Assembly: GCA_032433595.1 (NCBI GenBank)
Contig: JASWJB010000507.1
Coordinates: 1-21,060, forward strand
Source: Conoideocrella luteorostrata
Taxonomy: Eukaryota > Ascomycota > Sordariomycetes > Hypocreales > Clavicipitaceae
Reading direction: 5' to 3'
DNA length: 21,060 bases
Shown here: in pieces, positions 18,417-21,060 of the stretch
How positions within the stretch are numbered: position 1 is the first letter of the stretch
How the letters are laid out: the number at the start of each line of letters is the position of its first letter
Made by a program: the position numbers and the translations under genes
The notes under the pieces: model-generated
What the model saw: the letters and a program-made list of their open reading frames with translations, nothing else
Databases searched by the model: none
What the model was told of the DNA's origin: nothing

Positions 18417-19764
18417 CTAATTTACGAGCTTAGAGACGTTTTTAGTAGGCGACGGCGTAGCCACCTTTTCCTTTTTCTTGGTACGACTCGCGCCCGTGTT
18501 CATCTTGCTTGTTGGACGAGCTTTGTTGCCATTCAATTTGTGCCCACTTGTCGAGGGCACGGTAGTGGTAACTGGAACGTCTGCCTTGGGCTCTTCGTGG
18601 GCCGCGAGGCAGTCCTTGCTGTTTAAAAACACATCATTTGGTGGATTGCGCTCATCGTAGAATTTGCAGTATGCTGCTGTGCCACATGACCACTTGGTCC
18701 TGTAGTCCTCAGGACAGCCGTGGCCTGGTTCCCATTTTAGCTTCTGCAATGGCCGGTCTGTGGAGGGCAGACGGAAATCCTGCCACTGCTGGTGCATTCT
18801 TTCGATTTGACCGGGGGTAAACTGGCTCCTGCACTCGCTAAAAGAAAAATTAGAGTTAGTATATCTCTGCGTGCTGTAAAAGAGGTGAGCAACATACTCG
18901 CCACCATAGTTCATGTAATTTTCGATGGGATCCATGCCAGGCTGGTTCTTGCAGGAATTCTTGGCCTGGCAAGCTGTATTTATTCTGTGGATTGGTGTAT
19001 CATTAACCTTGTCAGCATCATAAGAGCACGGATCTGGGCCTTTCAATCCAGCCTCCGGCGAGAACGTATGATATAAACCAAACCAATGTCCAACCTCGTG
19101 GATGGCAGTCACGCCTCCGAAGCGCTCCATATAGGTGTTTGTGCTACTTGCGTTGAAGGTGGTGTTTGCCTGGATAAGACAACCATCATCTACAAGCCCA
19201 TTTGGTTTGCTCAAGTCATCAGGAAATGTAGATGAGCCATGCACAGAAGTCCGGCCATGCGGTGCCTCTAGGAAGTATATATTGATGGATTTCTTGTCGC
19301 CCTTTCGAAGTGCTCTCTTCATAGTAAGCTCGTTTTGACCAGTTGACCAGGCGGGGTTCACAGTCCAGTCGTCACCCTTTCGATTGAATACAATACGGGC
19401 TGGTTTGTAACCCGAATTAAGCACTGCAAACTGCTTATCCACGGTGTCGTTCTGTACCACAAGTAAGCGTCTTGAAGCATGATGAAAGTCTTGGCGTGTG
19501 GAGTCATACAGTCAAGTAACCTGTGCTTGTTGTAGAGCTCGCAACGACATGCATGTACAGGTCAACGTGGATTGTACTATTCTCATCGCGACGGAAAAGC
19601 CAACGCTTATCATCCGTGGTCGCAAGGCTCTCAAGGATTTCAGCCATTTTCTCGGGGGGCTGTGCAAGGCAGTCGTCCTCATCATTGCTTCCTCCTTGTA
19701 CGGCTGCTGCTCCGACAACCGCGAGAGATAGGATGGCGGCGCGCATTAGGGATAGATGACGCAT
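18417..19764 (-). CDS. Secreted M43-family (pappalysin-like) zinc metalloprotease with extended basic tail
   Basis: Three exons, 19764-19510, 19451-18898 and 18837-18417, give 409 residues. Residues 1-21 are a signal peptide (M-R-H-L-S-L-M-R-A-A-I-L then Ala/Val-rich), so the enzyme is exported. The zinc site H-E-V-G-H-W-F-G-L-Y-H is at about 203-213 (ligands His203, His207, His213; catalytic Glu204) and the Met-turn is N-Y-M-N-Y at about 263-267, as in fungal M43B proteases. Splicing restores the family motifs G-Y-L-T at the first junction and D-E-C-R-S-Q-F-T-P-G-Q at the second, which supports both introns. The start is the ATG at 19764 with A at -3; a second Met follows six codons later. 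Most family members end near residue 290; this one adds about 120 residues with four cysteines (311, 321, 327, 346) and a Ser/Thr/Lys-rich end. Substrates unknown; such enzymes often act as nutritional or virulence-associated secreted proteases. Confidence 0.93.
18838..18897 (-). other. Intron 2 of the protease gene (60 nt)
   Basis: On the minus strand it starts GTATGT, contains the branch site TACTAAC and ends in a T-rich tract with TTTTAG. It is 60 nt with no in-frame stop, so an unspliced reading adds 20 residues that break the conserved Met-turn/Cys region; splicing joins GA to C to make the Asp of D-E-C. Confidence 0.93.
19452..19509 (-). other. Intron 1 of the protease gene (58 nt)
   Basis: On the minus strand it starts GTATGA and ends GGTACAG. 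Unspliced reading hits TGA at once. Removal joins G-Y-L-T to N-D-T-V in phase 0, matching the family pattern. An alternative donor GTTACT a few bases earlier would lose that motif. Confidence 0.85.
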
Positions 19765-19776
19765 TTTATGAAACAA

Positions 19777-20596
19777 AGTTGTCTTTTTTTTTCGGTAGAA
19801 AAGTCTGCCTCTAGCAGCAAAGGGAATAGAAGAGCTAAGTAGATTACCGCTTCATCACTTGTTTTTATTCGCGAGATAAAGGGAGCAAGTTTTTATTTAT
19901 AGCAGCTCGCGGATCTAAAGATATGTACAAGTTATTAGATAACAGATGTCCGAAGCAGTTACGAAGGAGTTGAATAGCTGACTCGGCAAAGGGACTCATA
20001 ATGGGACATTCTGGAAGGAATTGGACCGGTGAGAACTCATCATCACTATTGGTATTATCTCAACACATGACTTTGACCCCTTTAATTCGTTCAAGTTGCT
20101 TCCCAATAGAAGTAGGATGTCATGCCAACAGTTTGCCATAATTTTCCACTACCCCACTTAATGAAAGTTTAAGCAAGCTAGTTTCAGATTAACCTTGGTA
20201 GCAGTGTCGTGAAAAGTGGCGACCTACTTCGACGAATCGCTTAGTCTGACTCGCATTACTGAACGACCGGGAAATTAATGCAAAAGTATCCTTTTAGAGC
20301 CGGCGAAAGGAGATGCCCCATCATGCGAGTTGACGACGCGTGGCTGAAAGAACAATGCAAAACTGTTGGAATCATTTGATGCTTTGCAGTGGAAAGTTGT
20401 CATTGATTTCTATCTAATTTGACAGGGAACTTGACTGCTATTTATCTCTTTTTGTCGGAATCCCTCGTCAAGCGTACGAGCAATTGCGGACAGCAGTCTT
20501 AGACCGGAATCTTGCACAAGAGTCCTTGTTGTAGCTACCAATACTTGTATAATAGTTATTATTGTCCCTACTACGCCAGACTTGCACAAGACTTGC
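19777..20596. other. Upstream region of the protease gene, no further gene seen
   Basis: The first ~150 bp left of 19930 hold the likely core promoter, with a poly-T run at 19783-19791 that reads as poly-A just before the start codon on the coding strand. The remaining ~650 bp have normal composition and no ORF, RNA gene or repeat I can support. Confidence 0.4.
19894..19901 (-). promoter_or_regulatory. Candidate TATA box of the protease gene
   Basis: The minus strand reads TATAAATA here, 130 bp upstream of the ATG, a plausible distance for a fungal core promoter. No other TATA-like word is closer. Confidence 0.45.
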
Positions 20597-20892
20597 AGTT
20601 GTTGTTGTGGTTGCTGTTGTTGTTGTGGCTGTTGTTGTTGTTGTGGTTGTTGTGGTTGTTGTTGTTGTGTTGTTGTGATTGTTGTTGTCGTGGTTGTTGT
20701 GATTGTTGTTGTCATGGTTGTCGTGGTTGTTGTTATAGTTGTTGTCGTGGTTGGTGTGGTTGTTGTTGTTGTGTTGTTGTCGTGGTGTTGTTGTCGTGGT
20801 TGGGGTTGTGGGTGTTGTCGTGGTTGGGGTTATGGGTGTTGTCGTGGTTGTTGTCGTGGTTGTTGTGGCTGTTGTCGTGGTTGGGGTTGTGT
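20597..20892. repeat. GT-rich low-complexity tract with an internal 24-bp minisatellite
   Basis: About 300 bp built of GTTGTT, GTGGTT and GTCGTGGTT words with almost no A on the plus strand. A 24-bp unit GTCGTGGTTGGGGTTGTGGG plus TGTT occurs at 20793-20816 and, with one change, at 20817-20840; a partial third copy is near 20875. Read on the minus strand it gives poly-Thr/Asn frames, which I take as a consequence of the repeat and not as a gene. Confidence 0.85.
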
Positions 20893-20923
20893 CATGAGTG
20901 CAGGCACACACGATCCACCCAAG

Positions 20924-21060
20924 TCAAGTCGACGACTTCCTGCCCATGCCACTATTTGCCCTGTTGTTCTTTGCGGACGGGCCAGGCGTCACGTCCTTTA
21001 TCTTCACAGCTCCGTCCACCCATCGTGCTTCATCGTTGTTGTTGTTGTTGTTGTTGTTGT
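20924..21060 (-). CDS. Possible C-terminal fragment of a gene entering from the right
   Basis: On the minus strand the GTT run at the window edge reads as poly-Asn in one frame and continues as D-E-A-R-W-V-D-G-A-V-K-I-K-D-V-T-P-G-P-S, then about 17 more residues to a TGA at 20924-20926. Codons such as GTG, AAG, GAC, CCG and TCG look coding-like. It is short and has no recognisable domain; the poly-Asn lead would be typical of a low-complexity linker. It could also be chance. Confidence 0.25.
   Translation of the reverse strand, partial: NNNNNNNNDEARWVDGAVKIKDVTPGPSAKNNRANSGMGRKSST
21035..21060 (+). repeat. GTT microsatellite running off the window end
   Basis: At least eight uninterrupted GTT units up to the last base, so the true length is unknown. 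Confidence 0.9.

Noticed and set aside
18478..19338. Plus-strand frames across the protease gene
   Set aside because: All are shadows of the minus-strand M43 gene, whose motifs and splice sites are well supported.
20195..20210. TTGGTAGCAGTG, similar to words at 18263 and 16214, as a possible retrotransposon primer-binding site
   Set aside because: No LTR end lies directly beside any of the three, and the shared word is short enough to arise by chance.
20468..20911. Minus-strand Thr/Asn-rich frame of 147 codons that looks mucin-like
   Set aside because: The composition follows from the GT-rich repeat, several frames are open together, and the non-repetitive ends have no recognisable domain.

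Overview
This window looks like nuclear DNA of a filamentous ascomycete (Pezizomycotina). The reasons are one gene with two short spliceosomal introns of 58 and 60 nt, a secreted M43 metalloprotease of the fungal type, a Ty3/Gypsy retrotransposon, a fungal-style NACHT-ankyrin receptor gene, and about 14.5 kb destroyed by a process whose footprint matches repeat-induced point mutation (RIP): CpA/TpG almost absent and replaced by TpA.

Layout. Bases 1-96 are a short element with perfect 20-bp inverted ends. Bases 97-1163 are G+C-richer DNA with no supported gene; they hold a 12-bp tandem repeat and the first copy (627-965) of a ~340-bp direct repeat. Bases 1164-15640 are the extremely A+T-rich RIP block. 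Inside it a complete LTR retrotransposon can still be delimited (2756-13137): two 278-bp LTRs and a perfect 5-bp target duplication ACTAG. Its reverse transcriptase and integrase can be read on the minus strand. It sits in the plus-strand NLR gene whose NACHT domain (Walker A and B) and ten ankyrin repeats can be followed from 13143 to about 15780.

Right of the block, 15781-16812 is mostly featureless. Then comes an array of degenerate ~75-bp repeats (16813-17392) that translates on the minus strand as a 25-residue repeat, a G/C-ending open reading fragment without a start codon (17378-17653), a 42-bp remnant with LTR-like ends, and the second direct-repeat copy (17898-18238). The only apparently intact gene is the minus-strand three-exon secreted M43 metalloprotease (18417-19764). 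The window ends in GT-rich low-complexity DNA, a GTT microsatellite and a possible C-terminal fragment of a gene running in from the right.

The picture is an accessory, transposon-ridden compartment. An NLR-type receptor gene was hit by a Gypsy element and the whole locus was then mutated by RIP, while short repeats below the usual RIP length threshold and an effector-like secreted protease beside it escaped. No database search was possible; family calls rest on motifs read by eye.
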